Both the position numbers and the translations under genes were made by a program. Shown piece after piece: positions 11,901-24,095 of a DNA stretch of 64,000 nucleotides. The notes under the pieces were generated by a model. The model saw nothing but the letters and a program-made list of their open reading frames with translations, ran no database searches and was not told the origin of the DNA. Within the stretch, counting starts at the first letter, position 1. Each line of letters opens with the position of its first letter. The stretch is from Euphorbia lathyris (Eukaryota; Streptophyta; Magnoliopsida; Malpighiales; Euphorbiaceae), in contig NC_088910.1 in the NCBI RefSeq assembly GCF_963576675.1, positions 108,156,807-108,220,806 of the forward strand, given 5' to 3'.

Positions 11901-12779
11901 GAAAGTATGGTTATCCGGTAACTTCTCAATGAAAGACCTTGGTGAAGCAGCTTATATACTTGGTATAAAGATCTATAGAGATAGATCGCGAAGACTGTTT
12001 GGTTTTTCACAGGCTACATACATTGAGAAGGTGCTAAATCGGTTTAGCATGCTTGAATCGAAACGAGGTAACTTACCCATGGTACATGGAGTAAAGTTAA
12101 ACAATCATCAATGTCCTAAAACTGATGATGACAAACGACGCATGGCTGTAGTCCCGTAGCATTCGCGTTATCTGTAACGAGTCGTTACCAAGGGAATCCG
12201 GAAGACGAGCATTGGATTACCGTCAAGAACATTCTTAAGTACTTGAGAAGGACTAAAGATATGTTCCTAGTGTACGGAGAAGGAGATCTGAAAATTGAAG
12301 GATTTTCAGACGCTAGTCATCTCACAGATGAGAATGATTTTGAATCCCAATCAGGATACCTGTTTATCTTGAATGGGGGCGCGGTCAGTTGGAAAAGTTC
12401 CAAGCAGGGAAGTGTAGCTTTCTCTACGACCGAGTCAGAGTACATCGCTGCTGCGGAAGCAGCAAAGGAAGCAGTTTGGATTAGAAAGTTCATTACAGAA
12501 CTAGGTGTGGTGCCTGACATTGTCAATCCCATTACTCTGTACTGTGATAACAATGGAGCCATTGCGCAAGCAAAGGAACCACGGTCTCATAATGCATCCA
12601 AGCACTACCTAAAGCGATACCACATCATTAGAGAGATTGTGGCTAGAGGAGATGTGAGAATAGAAAGAGTACCTACAGAGGACAACGTTGCAGATTCGTT
12701 GACAAAGCCTTTAACCCAGAAAGTACATGATCGTCATTTAACTTCTATTGGGATAAGTTTTAGAAACAATTGGCTTTAG
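8929..12779 (+). pseudogene. Copia gag-pol, right copy, with three disabling lesions
   Basis: The ATG at 8929 opens gag: a UBN2-like capsid region, then a zinc knuckle (codons 243-256, CX2CX4HX4C). The protease has DTG at codon 292. Integrase has HCRLGH and CESC zinc ligands and a DD35E core with acidic residues at codons 486, 549 and 585. RT has YVDD, and RNase H has FSDASH and FSTTESEY. Lesions: TAG at 10753-10755 where the left copy has TGG (Trp); TGA at 11185-11187, shared with the left copy; and a 55-bp deletion at 12158/12159 that shifts the frame and removes the RT-RNase H connection. The product would be an autonomous copia polyprotein if intact. The sequence is about 99% alike the left copy by eye (not computed). 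Confidence 0.9.
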
Positions 12780-12793
12780 TCCAAGTGGGAGTA

Positions 12794-14658
12794 TGTTGGG
12801 GTTTAGTGTCCTATAGACAATTGTTGCAGGATACAAACTTAATGTAAATGAATTGTTCTTTATATCATTTGTTTTAATGAGATATATGTTTTATAACTAT
12901 ATAAAGGCAATCCCTTTTAAGCACTAAATAAAGTCTAATAAAAGGAAATCTGTAAGTTTGTTTAAAGTGATTATAAAGTGTTCATACAAGCATTAAGTGA
13001 GATAAAACTTTATAATAAACTAATAAACTTAAAACCACCCAAAGTCAAGTGATATGTTTAGGATTGATATATCACTGTTGAGACTTGTATGTAACAATGT
13101 CTTCTATCCGACAGAAAGCTGATCTCACAAGCTTCATATATATAGATATCTGGACAGTTACATAGATCCGATGAAACGTCGTTCATTAGGATTGGGGATC
13201 CGATTTGAGATAACAGGATGGGTAGATTCATCCTTGTCACCTGTTCATCTCATTGGTATTAATAGGTATAACTAATCCTCAGACTCAAAGGAATGTTAAT
13301 TGGTCATCCTGAATTACTGAATGTGAGACTTTGATCCTGTGGTCCCACGATCCTTAACAGAGATGACTCTGGGGTGTGAACTGCAAAGGTTGGGTGTCAC
13401 AGGAGGTAATGTCAGGGTAGTTATACATTGGATTGAGCATTTATCACTCCCGATTAATGGGAGATACATCTAAGGATCGCTTGTGGAAGACTCGACTCTA
13501 AATCCTTGCAAGGTGATAGCTTAAGAGTAGAAATACAGATTTCACTTAACCTATCTATTTGAGTTGACTCGGCCTATACAAGTAAAATGAACGTCTCGCT
13601 ATATGTGACTTGACATCACCCATAGTCATAAGATTCAGTTCAAGGATGTAGTTGATAAAGGATCGAATTATACTGTAACTAATACGGAAGGGTTAACGAC
13701 AGAATCAACCTGTCTTCTTAACGGACTCTGGGGGAATGATTACAGACTTGCCAATAACATACTCAGTACATCATTCCATTATGCAAGGATTAAATATAAT
13801 TCTTGAAGAAATTAATTTAATAGTTGCATACGGCCAGAAGTAGTAAGAACCTAATGGATCACACATAAGACTTGGAACCAAAAGATATATGGATGTCATT
13901 AATAGATGGAAGCCCAAATGAGCCCAGTAAGGCCCATTTAATTAGGGGTGGCCGAAATTTGTATATAATAAGTTAGGAATTATTTTAATTCCCTTAATCC
14001 TAATTTGATTAGGTTTGTGAATTAAATTAATTAAGAGAGATAATTAAATTAGGAGTTTTAATTAGATTAATATACTCCTATTATTATCCAATTAGGTTAT
14101 TTATTATTATCCTAAATATATTAGATATATTATAAGATAATAATTAGGAATCCTATTCCGAATTAAATTCCTATTAAGTAACCTATTCCTATCTAACTAG
14201 GGTTTAGACACAAGTTATTATATATACCCCCCCTAATGTGTGAATTTCGACTAAGCCCTAACCCTCCCCTCTATGTAATTTTCGAAACCTACATTAAGAG
14301 AGAGAAAGTGAATTCGCATCCCTAAGTTTGTGGACAAGAATTCATACGGCTTCCGTCAATTGATTAATTCCATTCATCTCCTTTTCTCTTTGATCTTGTG
14401 TTGGTTAATTAGAGGCAATCTATTTTGGTTGCATCTCATAAGGGTTGATTCCATCTTAACCTCACCGTGTTATACTTCATGGTTGGAATCTCGGAGAAGA
14501 ATTGTGGGCGCTTCTTTAACAACGGAAGATTGTTCATCAAAAGGTATTCCTTCTTATCCCTCTTTATATGAAATAACGATTAACGGATCCTATGGTTAAA
14601 AGGAAGTAGGCTAAAATTTTTATATTTCCGCTGCTATACCTTAGCCTAATTTCCAACA
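12794..14658 (+). repeat. Copia 3' LTR, right copy, 1865 bp
   Basis: Same family and layout as 4164-6027, preceded by the polypurine tract at 12781-12793. It ends CCAACA at 14658 and is followed immediately by Athila LTR sequence GAATTGGTCC, so this edge marks the insertion point. Confidence 0.93.
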
Positions 14659-15861
14659 GAATTGGTCCACATGCAAGAGATTTCTGACGGAATGGACACT
14701 TACGCGGGGCGTAGACCACCTCACGCGGGGCGTATCATGGGATTTCTGCACCAAATAATGTTGCTCCATACTTGTACTTTGTGAAGTTACAACATTGCCC
14801 TTGCTTGATGTCTATAAATAGGAAGCTCTTGAACTTCATTTGAAACACCAAGAACAAAGAAACAATTACACACTAGAGAGCAAACTATACTTGTTTTGAT
14901 TCTTGTTGTAGTATAGATTCAGTTTTTGTAGCTAAACTCTCCACCTCGAGAGCTTGTTCGGTTGTTCCGGCATTTCAACGAAGCTCCGCTCCACCATTCG
15001 TCACCAAGCTCGAGAGTTCCACCTCCACGACCTAGGAGACGGCTTTGAGTCCGGTTAGCTAGTTTCAAGGGCGGATTCTCCCCTTTTACGTGCTAATTAG
15101 CTTGTACTCTTCCTATGTACTAGGCTTGGTTGTATTCCATTTATATACATTTCATATTTATAATTTCATGATTTATAATCTCTATTTGCCTTTACGTGTT
15201 AGTGTTTGCTACTTGTTTTGATATTGATAATTGATTATTGTGTAGGAGAACGCGATTTCCGACGCCATTCAGGCTATCCTTAGGGAGTTATATAGGTGTT
15301 GCCCTACCGGAAGTGACAAACCGGAAACCGTAGGAATTGACAAGCCATGAAACTTACGGGTCCTAGTTTCTAATTCCCCCGCATTAGACACGCCTTGACT
15401 AGGAATCACGTAGTCTAAGTGCTTCACGGGTCGGTCCTACTACACTTAGTCATCTTTGCAAGAGTAAACTATTATTCGTATACATTTAGAGTCGTTATTT
15501 ATCGTGGTTATAACTTATCGATATTCATCCCACTTCATAGGGTTTTAGCTACACAAATCTGAGTCGCCAATAGTTAGGGATAGTGTGTAGTTGTGTCTTA
15601 CTTTACCCCAAAGTAATCGCCGCTTAAATAACATACGAAACCGAGTCATCTAATACTTGTAATTATAAATCCCGTGGATTCGATACCCGGTCTTAATCGG
15701 ATTATTACTTGATACGATGGGGTACACTTGCCCCTAAGTAGTCGTAGCGTCTAGTAGAGTTAAGAGCAATTTATAAAGATCACATCCATAGATATAGAGT
15801 CCGCACTCATAATATATATATTTCGTCCTTAGGAAACCACTACACTAGACGGTACGTATCA
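14659..15861 (+). repeat. Athila-like 5' LTR, 3' part only
   Basis: It aligns base for base with 22472-23674, with scattered substitutions, ending ...ACGGTACGTATCA. It includes two copies of the acgcggggcgta motif (about 14703-14732) and a TATA box (TATAAATA, 14813-14820). The remainder was separated by the copia insertion and then lost. Confidence 0.92.
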
Positions 15862-15867
15862 AGTTTT

Positions 15868-15885
15868 TGGCGCCGTTGCTGGGGA
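15868..15885 (+). promoter_or_regulatory. Primer binding site, tRNA-Asp type
   Basis: TGGCGCCGTTGCTGGGGA differs by one base from the expected complement of the plant tRNA-Asp 3' end (C to T at the 13th base). It lies 6 bp after the LTR end. Confidence 0.85.
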
Positions 15886-16020
15886 TTTATAATCTCCTAC
15901 AATATTAGACAAAAACGTTTCATTGTTAGTTTAAGCATTCTTTTTGTATAAATTGTTTATATATACTTTTACTAACACTATTCTTTCCTGTTGATAATTC
16001 TTTTATACTTGTTTTACTTT

Positions 16021-19000
16021 ATGCACACCCAATCTAAAAGTGATTCTCTCGTACCTATTGATCTCGAAATTGAACGTACTCTTTGTAGGTTACGTAGAGA
16101 AAGAATGGAAAATCTCAACAATGAAGCTAACCAGCCCGAGTTCAACCAAAGGGGGCCGGAACAACCCATGAATAACGACCGTAATGGTGAAGGCAACGAC
16201 ACACGTTCGATGTTGGAGATTCTTGCTCCACATCGCCCTCAAATCCGCCATGGAATCGTTGCCCCCACCGTTCCGGCCGACACATTTGAAATAAAGACTA
16301 GCATGATCCAATTAATCCAACAACTCGATCAATTCGGAGGGGAACCCCATGAAAACCCTAACGAACACCTTGATAAATTTCTTATGTGTGCCGAAACTTC
16401 ACGGCAAAATGGTGTTCCGGTTGAGGCCGTCCAACTAAAACTATTTCCTTTCTCTTTGACAGGGCAGGCATTGGAATGGTTGCACTCGTTAGAGGCGGGA
16501 TCGATCACCTCTTGGAAGGAACTTGAGAAGGAGTTCCTATCTTACTACTTCCCGCCCTCTAAAACGGTTAAGTTGAGAAAAGATATCACTTCCTTTCGGC
16601 AACTTGGATACGAGGCCCTCCATTCAACTTGGGCTAGGTTCCGAAAGTTGCTCCGAAGTTGTCCCCATCACGATATCCCTAAGCATGATCTAGTAAGTAC
16701 CTTTTATCATGGTTTAACACCTACTAATCGTGCAACCGTTGATTCTTCCGCAGGTGGGGATTTGTTTCGCAAATCGGCAAGCGAGACATATGAGCTCATT
16801 CACGAATTAGCTAGGAAAAGCGTCCAATGGCAAGAAGATCGGCTTGCCGGACCCTCGCAACATCAAACCTTTGCCGTAGAAGAAGAGGCTCCCACAATCT
16901 TCATGATTGAAATGAATAAGAAGCTGGACGCTTTAATGGCGCAGATGAGCCTCCAAAATTCAGCACAAGTCCTAGTGTGCTCTCATTGTGGTGGTGGCCA
17001 CCAAGGTAAGGATTGTCAAGCCGGAAGCCCTTTTGCCGGTGACACCGAAAGCGTAAGTTATGTAGGGGGACAACAAATGTATAATTCTCATTATAACTCC
17101 TATCCTAACACGCATGCTTATCACCACCATAACAATAATAATAACGGATGGAGGCTTCAACACACTCCATCTTATGATAACAAGCGGGATGTGTTGAAGT
17201 CCCCATCCGAACCCCATGGTAAATTTGTGGAACAAGGGTTGGGCCAATTTCCCCATGTCCAAGAAGGGCAAAAATCACAACTTCCTAGCAATGCACAAGA
17301 CGCAATGGTAATTGATCTCCTTAAAGAAATATCTTCCCATCTTGCTAACAATGAAGCATTTTGCAGGGACTTGGGACAGCAAGTGGCCCAATTAAGTCGC
17401 CAACGACAAGGGAGACAACATGGGTCTCCCTCGATTAATGCCGAGCAAAACCCGAGACCAAAAGATTGGGAGACCGCACAAGCAATAACTCTCCGTAGTG
17501 GTAAGGGTTTGGAACCACCGGTTCCAAAGGCGACTCCACCCGCTCCACAGGTAAGTAATGAACCGGAAGTGGTAAGCAACCCCGGTTCGGATCCAAAACC
17601 CGCGACTTCCTTGGATAGGAATAAAAATGTGTGTGATCCAATTGGAGCTTACATACCGAAGCTCCCTTTTCCACAACGACTTAAAAAGGAAAAATTGGAC
17701 CACCAATACGGCAAGTTTTTGGAAATTTTTAAGAAGCTTCACATTAACATTCCACTTGCGGAAGCATTGAAACAAATGCCCACATATGCGAAGTTTCTTA
17801 AAGAAATCCTCGCCAAAAAGAGGAAGTTGGATTATAATGAGACGGTAGCGCTCACGGAGGAATGCTCCGCGATTATAACAAACAAACTCCCACCTAAACT
17901 CAAAGATTTGGGTAGTTTTTCTATCCCTTGCACGATTGGTAATGTTGAGTTTAGGAGAGCTTTATGCGATTTGGGTGCTAGCATCAATCTAATGCCTTTA
18001 TCTGTTTTTAGGAAGCTCGGCTTGGGAGAACCTAAGCCTACCAATATGACGCTCCAGCTGGCCGATAGATCCATTGTCCGGCCAAAAGGAATTGTGGAGG
18101 ATGTCTTAGTGAAAAGAGACAAGTTCATTTTCCCCACCGATTTTGTAGTGCTCGATATGGCGGAAGACGATTCGGTACCGATCCTCCTAGGATGACCATT
18201 CCTTGCAACAGGTAGGACTCTCATTGATGTCCACGAAGGTAAGCTCATCCTACGGTTGCAAGACGAAGAGGTAGAATTTAACGTTTATAACTCCATGAAA
18301 TTTCCGTCTAATACCATGGCGGATTGTAATTTTTTAAATTCCGTAGACTCTATTGATCTTTTTGTTGAAGAATTTTATGATAGGTCTTCTGCGGGAACCT
18401 CTTCGGAAATAGATGGTATTGAGCATTTGGATGAGGAGCCATTGAACAAGCCGTTTGAATACTCCTCCGAAATAGAACAATGTCTGTTGGCAAGGAGCCG
18501 GTTCGAGGGTTTAGACCGGGATAGCAGAGCAAAGCCGAAGACCTCTCTTGAGGAACCTCCAACTTTGGAACTTAAACCCTTGCCTCCTAATTTAAAATAT
18601 GTATTTTTACAACCTCCTAATTTCTTACCGGTTGTTATTTCTTCGCTTTTGACAGCGGAAATGGAGGAAGCATTAATTGCGGTGTTACAAAAACACAAAG
18701 GCGCATTTGGGTGGACCATTCACGACATAAAAGGGATCAGCCCCACCATTTGAACACACCGCATCTTTATGGAGGATAAAGTCAAGCCCTCCGTGCAGCC
18801 GCAACGACGGCTTAACCCCAATATGAAAGAGGTAGTGAAGGCCGAGGTAATCAAACTCCTCGATGCAGGTATAATCTTTCCTATCTCCGATAGTCCATGG
18901 GTTAGCCCGGTCCAATGTGTTCCCAAAAAAGGGGGCACAACGGTGACGGAAAATGATCAGGGGGAATTAATCCCCACACGGAAAGTAACCGGGTGGCGAG

Positions 19001-21606
19001 TATGCATTGATTATAGAAAACTTAACGAAGCCACCCGAAAAGATCATTTTCCCTTACCGTTCATCGACCAAATGTTGGAAAGAATGGCGGGTCATAAATT
19101 CTTTTGCACACTCGATGGCTTATCCGGTTATATGCAAATTCTCGTCGATCCTTCGGATCAAGAAAAGACGACATTCACTTGTCCGTATGGGACATTTGCA
19201 TATAGGCGGATGCCATTTGGGCTTTGTAACGCCCCCGCCACCTTTCAAAGGTGCATGACGGCTATATTCTCCGAAATGATTGAGGATTTCATGGAAGTCT
19301 TCATGGACGATTTTTCTGTTTTTGGATCGTCCTTTGAGATTTGTTTAGGTAATCTTGATAAAGTCCTCCAACGTTGCGAAGACACTAACCTTGCGCTCAG
19401 TTGGGAAAAATGTCAATTTATGGTTCAAGATTGCATTGTTTTAGGACACAAGGTGTCCGGGGAGGGGATCGAGGTCGATCCGGCCAAGATCGAGGTAATT
19501 GAAAAACTACCTCCACCAATCAACGTTAAGGGAATTCGGAGTTTCTTGGGCCATGCGGGGTTCTATAGACGATTCATCAAGGATTTCTCTAAGATAGCAA
19601 CCCCCTTGACCCAACTCCTTGCAAAGGATGCGGAATTTAGTTTTTCCCCCGAATGTTTACTTGCATTTACTACGCTAAAGGAAAAACTAGTTAATGCACC
19701 TGTCATGGTGAAACCCGATTGGAACCTCCCCTTTGAACTAATGTGTGATGCGAGTGATTTGGCTGTAGGTGCTTGTTTGGGCCAACGGGTGGATAAACTC
19801 TTTCGCCCTATCTATTATGCGAGCAAAACGCTCAATGAGGCCCAACAAAACTATTCCATCACGGAAAAGGAGATGCTTGCCGTTGTTTTTGCTTTCGATA
19901 AATTTAGGTCATATCTTGTGTTATCCAAAATTATCGTATACACTGACCACGCAGCTCTCAAGTACTTGATGACTAAGCAGGATGCCAAACCACGCTTGAT
20001 ACGGTGGATCCTACTCCTACAAGAATTCGACATCGAGATCAAAGATAAAAAAGGAGTGGAGAATGTTGTGGCCGACCATCTCTCTCGCTTACAAGGCGAG
20101 CAAGGCGAATCTCCGGAAGCTATTGAGATTAAGGAGACCTTTCCCGACGAAGCACTCTATGCGGTAACATCTTTACCTTGGTATGCCGATATGGCAAACT
20201 ACAAAGCCGGTAATATTCTTCCCCCGCACCTTACATATGAGCAGCGTAAGAAATTCTTTCATGATGCTAAGCACTATTTTTGGGAAGAACCCTATCTGTT
20301 CAAATCTTGTGCCGATAACATTATTCGTAGGTGTATACCGGAAGAAGAGGTTAATCATGTGCTACATATGTGTCATACCCAAGAGCCGGGGGGCCACTTT
20401 GGCCCTAGTCGGACTATGGCAAAAGTCTTACAATGTGGGTTTTATTGGCCTACTTTGTCCAAAGATTCCCAAGACTTCGTCAAATCATGTGACGCTTGTC
20501 AAAGGAGCGGAAACATTTCCCGAAAACATGAAATGCTCCAACAAGGAATCCTAGTCTGCGAACTTTTTGAAGTGTGGGGGATAGACTTCATGGGACCTTT
20601 CCCTAAGTCGCATAACAACGCTTACATTCTTGTAGCGGTTGACTATGTCTCTAAATGGGTAGAGGCCGTTGCCTTACCTTCAAACGACTCTAAGGCGGTA
20701 GGGAAATTTATAAAGAAAAACATTTTTACTCGATTCGGGACCCCTCGAACTATCATTAGCGACGGAGGTTCCCACTTTTGCAACCGACAATTCGATCAAC
20801 TCTTACTTAAATATGGGGTTGCACACCGAGTCTCTACGCCCTACCACCCGCAAACTAGTGGGCAAGTTGAGGTTTCTAACCGAGAGCTAAAACGCATTTT
20901 AGAAAAAACGGTTAACTCCTCTAGGAAAGACTGGAGCTTGAAGCTCGATGATGCTCTTTGGGCTTACCGCACGGCGTTTAAGATGCCCATCGGGATGTCC
21001 CCTTATCGTCTAGTTTTTGGAAAATCGTGCCATTTGCCCGTCGAATTAGAACATAAAGCATATTGGGCGCTGAAATTTTTAAATTTTGACATGCAGGCTA
21101 CAGGAGAACACCGCCTCCTCCAACTCAATACTCTTGATGAACTTCGCTTAGGGTCGTACGAAAATGCCAAACTTTACAAAGAACGTACAAAACGGTGGCA
21201 CGACAAGCACATTCAAGTTCGGGAATTCACCAAGGGGGATCAAGTTCTCCTCTACAATTCTCGCCTCCGGTTATTCCCCGAAAAATTAAAAAGTCGGTGG
21301 TCGGGACCATACACCGTAATCAATGTGTACTCCTCCAGAGCAATTGAGATCCAAGGTCCCGACAATGCAACCCTCCGGGTCAATGGCCACCGTCTAAAGA
21401 TATATCACGGCGGCGTTGTTCCACAACAAGGCGAAACCACACTCCTCGCCACACATGAGCTTGCGCATCACCAAGGAAAGTCGAGCTACTCCGACTATAA
21501 ATGTAGCGCTGGTTTGATGCTCTCAAACCCTGTATATATCCATTCAATTTTTTCTTGTTTTCTTCATTTCGCTTCACTACCATGGAAAGCCAAATCCCAA
21601 TTATAA
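16021..21606 (+). pseudogene. Athila-like gag-pol, one frame with two nonsense codons
   Basis: From the ATG at 16021 a single frame runs about 1,861 codons. Gag has a retrotransposon capsid domain (codons about 90-260), then a degenerate zinc knuckle (CSHCGGGHQGKDC). The aspartic protease reads LCDLGASINLMP, the usual Athila form. RT has VCIDYRKLN and FMDD (codon about 1094). RNase H follows with [14 protein letters not shown]. Integrase has an HHCC zinc finger and acidic residues at 20584, 20761 and 20869. TGA at 18193-18195 falls just after PILLG, where arginine is normal. TGA at 18751-18753 falls where cysteine is normal. No frameshift was seen, so it is young but dead. An upstream in-frame TTG at 15991 is a less likely start. 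Confidence 0.9.
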
Positions 21607-22471
21607 TCCGACATAATACGTGGGGCGTCTCCTTATGCACGCCCCGCTTCTTTGTGCCTTTGATCCAAAATAATGCAAGGGACACCTTTCACGCAGGGCG
21701 TACACCCTATTACGCCCCGCGTATGAGTTCCTTTCCGTGGTTCCCAAAGTTCAGACACTCAAACACGCGGGGCGCCCTGTTTCTGCGCCCCGCGTATTTG
21801 AGTCTCTGACTCAAAAAGCAATAAAAACGCTGCCCTACGCGGAGCGCCCCCTGGGCACGCCTCGCGTAGGGCCCCTGACCACTAAGGGTCTTCTTTTCCT
21901 TCCTTACCTTTATTTTTGTTTTTGTTTTAACTTCTTTTTGCGACGCCCTTGGAACAGGCGTCATTTTAAATAACGCGGAGGGCCGTGCAAGATTTGTATT
22001 TCAAGTACGAGCAAGGAGCAAAAATCTACTCAAATACGCGGGACGTATCATCCTTTACGCGGGGCGTGAAACATGTTGTCAGCAATAATTGCCTTATCCG
22101 CAGGCGCCATGTGGAATTGACTCAGCATACGCAGGGCGTATGCCACCCTACGCGGGGCGTATGCCACCCTACGCGGGGCGTATGCCACCCTACGCGGGGC
22201 GTATGACACATGTCGGAAATAATTGGCCTAATCCTGAAAGTCAGACTGCACTGTCTCCCTGAGTCAACTCTTCGTACGCGGGGCGTATAACCATACACGC
22301 GAGGCGTACTAGGCAATTCCTCAATGATAAAAACTCAGAGACTCTTTTACACGGGGCGTACTTCAGCTACGCACGACGTAAAAGCTCCAATTCAAGCAAT
22401 AAAACTCCAGAGACTCAAACACACGAGGCGTACTTTAGCTACGCAGGGCGTGCTTGAGACAACAAGACACG
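21607..22471 (+). other. Athila-like 3' non-coding region with dispersed palindromic motif
   Basis: There is no coding domain after pol. The segment is studded with variants of TACGC-GGG-GCGTA, a 5-bp inverted repeat around GGG, and with its complement (for example 21710-21724). The 3' LTR starts somewhere here, but I cannot place its first base because no clear polypurine tract plus TG stands out. I see no env-like reading frame. Confidence 0.7.
22128..22203. repeat. 21-bp tandem repeat, four copies
   Basis: tacgcggggcgta starts at 22128 (one A variant), 22149, 22170 and 22191, separated by the identical 8-bp tgccaccc. This is the densest part of the motif field in this LTR region. Confidence 0.95.
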
Positions 22472-23674
22472 GAATTGGTCCACATGCAGGAGATTTCTGA
22501 TGGAATGGGCACTTACGCGGGACGTAGACCACCTCACGCGGGGCGTATCATGGGATTTCTGCACCAAATAATGTTGCTCCATACTTGTACTTTGTGAAGT
22601 TACAACATTGCCCTTGCTTGATGTCTATAAATAGGAAGCTCTTGAACTTCATTTGAAACACCAAGAACAAAGAAACAATTACACACTAGAGAGCAAACTA
22701 TACTTGTTTTGATTCTTGTTGTAGTATAGATTCAGTTTTTGTAGCTAAACTCTCCACCTCGAGAGCTTGTTCGGTTGTTCCGGCATTTCAACGAAGCTCC
22801 GCTCCACCATTCGTCACCAAGCTCGAGAGTTCCACCTCCACGACCTAGGAGACGGCTTTGAGTCCGGTTAGCTAGTTTCAAGGGCGGATTCTACCCTTTT
22901 ACGTGCTAATTAGCTTGTACTCTTCCTATGTACTAGGCTTGGTTGTAATCCATTTATATACATTTCATATTTATAATTTCATGATTTATAATCTCTATTT
23001 CCCTTTACGTGTTAGTGTTTGCTACTTGTTTTGATATTGATAATTGATTATTGTGTAGGAGAACGCGATTTCCGACGCCATTCGGGCTATCCTTAGGGAG
23101 TTATATAGGTGTTGCCCTACCGGAAGTGACAAACCGGAAACCGTAGGAATTGACAAGCCACGGAACTTACGGGCCCTAGTTTCTAATTCCCCCGCATTAA
23201 ACACGCATTGACTAGGAATCACGTAGTCTAAGTGCTTCACGGGTCGGTCCTACTACACTTAGTCATCTTTGCAAGAGTAAACTATTATTCGTATACATTT
23301 AGAGTCGTTATTTATCGTGATTATAACTTATCGATATTCATCCCACTTCATAGGGTTTTAGCTACACAAATCTGAGTCGCCAATAGTTAGGGATAGTGTG
23401 TAGTTGTGTCTTACTTTACCCCAAAGTAATCGCCGCTTAAATAACATACGAAACCGAGTCGTCTAATACTTGTAATTATAAACCCCGTGGATTCGATACC
23501 CGGTCTTAACCGGATTATTACTTGATACGACGGGGTACACTTGCCCCTAAGTAGTCTTAGCGTCTAGTAGAGTTAAGAGCAATTTATAAAGATCACATCC
23601 ATAGATATAGAGTCTGCACTCATAATATATATATTTCGTCCTTAGGAAACCACTACACTAGACGGTACATATCA
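22472..23674 (+). repeat. Athila-like 3' LTR (segment confirmed against 5' LTR)
   Basis: It matches 14659-15861 throughout. It holds a TATA box (TATAAATA, 22626-22633) and ends GGTACATATCA. The true LTR extends further left, to an undetermined point in 21607-22471. No divergence figure was computed. Confidence 0.92.
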
Positions 23675-23700
23675 GTAAGAAAACTTGAAAATGATAAAGA
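23675..23700 (+). pseudogene. 26-bp island of Sirevirus A integrase
   Basis: This short stretch lies between the Athila end and the CACTA start. It reads in the same frame as the integrase that resumes at 30209, directly upstream of the RSDNGGEF core. The first five bases, GTAAG, are the likely Athila target duplication. The last three, AGA, are the CACTA target duplication. Confidence 0.85.
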
Positions 23701-23727
23701 CACTAGTACAGAAATGGCCTACGGCCA
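23701..23727 (+). repeat. CACTA left terminal inverted repeat
   Basis: It is identical to the inverted right end over the first 21 bases, then differs by single C/T changes. Confidence 0.93.
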
Positions 23728-23734
23728 CGCCTTT

Positions 23735-24095
23735 TTAGCTACGGTTATTTGCAAAACCGTGGCTACAGGTAATTAAAGTCGGTTATTTAAAAAACCGACT
23801 CAAATAGTTAGAGCATTGGAGTCGGTTTTTTGAAAAACCCGACTCTAAATGTGATTTTTAAAAATGGCGCACGGTTTGAACATTCATTGGTGTCGGTTCT
23901 TCTTAAACCGAGGCTAATGACCTAATAATTAGCGTCGGTTTAAATATAAACCGAGGCTAATAAGCCAGTAATTGGCATCAGTTCAGATAGAACCGACCCC
24001 AATTATTGGGGTTAATGGTGTCGGTTCATTGAAAACCGATGCCAATTACTCTTTAGAGTCGGTTAATTCAATAACCGACTCGAAAGATCCATTTA
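23735..24095. repeat. CACTA left subterminal repeat array
   Basis: About seven units of roughly 40 bp each read GTCGGTT, 7-12 A/T-rich bases, then AACCGAC or AACCGAG. Each is therefore a near-palindrome. Spacers contain variants of taattagc and aattgg. Such arrays bind the transposase accessory protein in En/Spm elements; that role is inferred here. Confidence 0.88.

Larger units (their letters stand above)
1114..14658 (+). mobile_element. Tandem Ty1/copia pair sharing LTRs (truncated left unit plus complete right unit)
   Basis: The order is partial internal region (1114-4163), LTR (4164-6027), full internal region (6028-12793), LTR (12794-14658). The two internal regions and the two LTRs are nearly identical, and both LTRs are preceded by the same purine-rich ccaagtgggagta. 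The middle LTR is therefore the 3' LTR of the left unit and the 5' LTR of the right one. The right edge abuts Athila LTR sequence beginning GAATT (14659-14663), the expected 5-bp target duplication. The matching left copy is absent because the left end is missing. Such tandems usually come from recombination between element copies. Confidence 0.85.
14659..23674 (+). mobile_element. Athila-like Ty3/gypsy retrotransposon, 5' end missing
   Basis: The order is partial 5' LTR, tRNA-Asp-type primer binding site, gag-pol, long non-coding 3' region and 3' LTR. The right edge at 23674 abuts Sirevirus integrase sequence beginning GTAAG, the presumed target duplication. The left edge is the copia insertion, and the part of the 5' LTR upstream of it is not in the window. 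Athila lineage is inferred from the tRNA-Asp PBS, the protease wording LCDLGASINLMP and the RT sequence, with no chromodomain seen. Confidence 0.85.

Noticed and set aside
22128..22203. Regular repeats resembling a CRISPR array
   Set aside because: The 8-bp spacers are identical, so this is a simple tandem repeat in a plant LTR.
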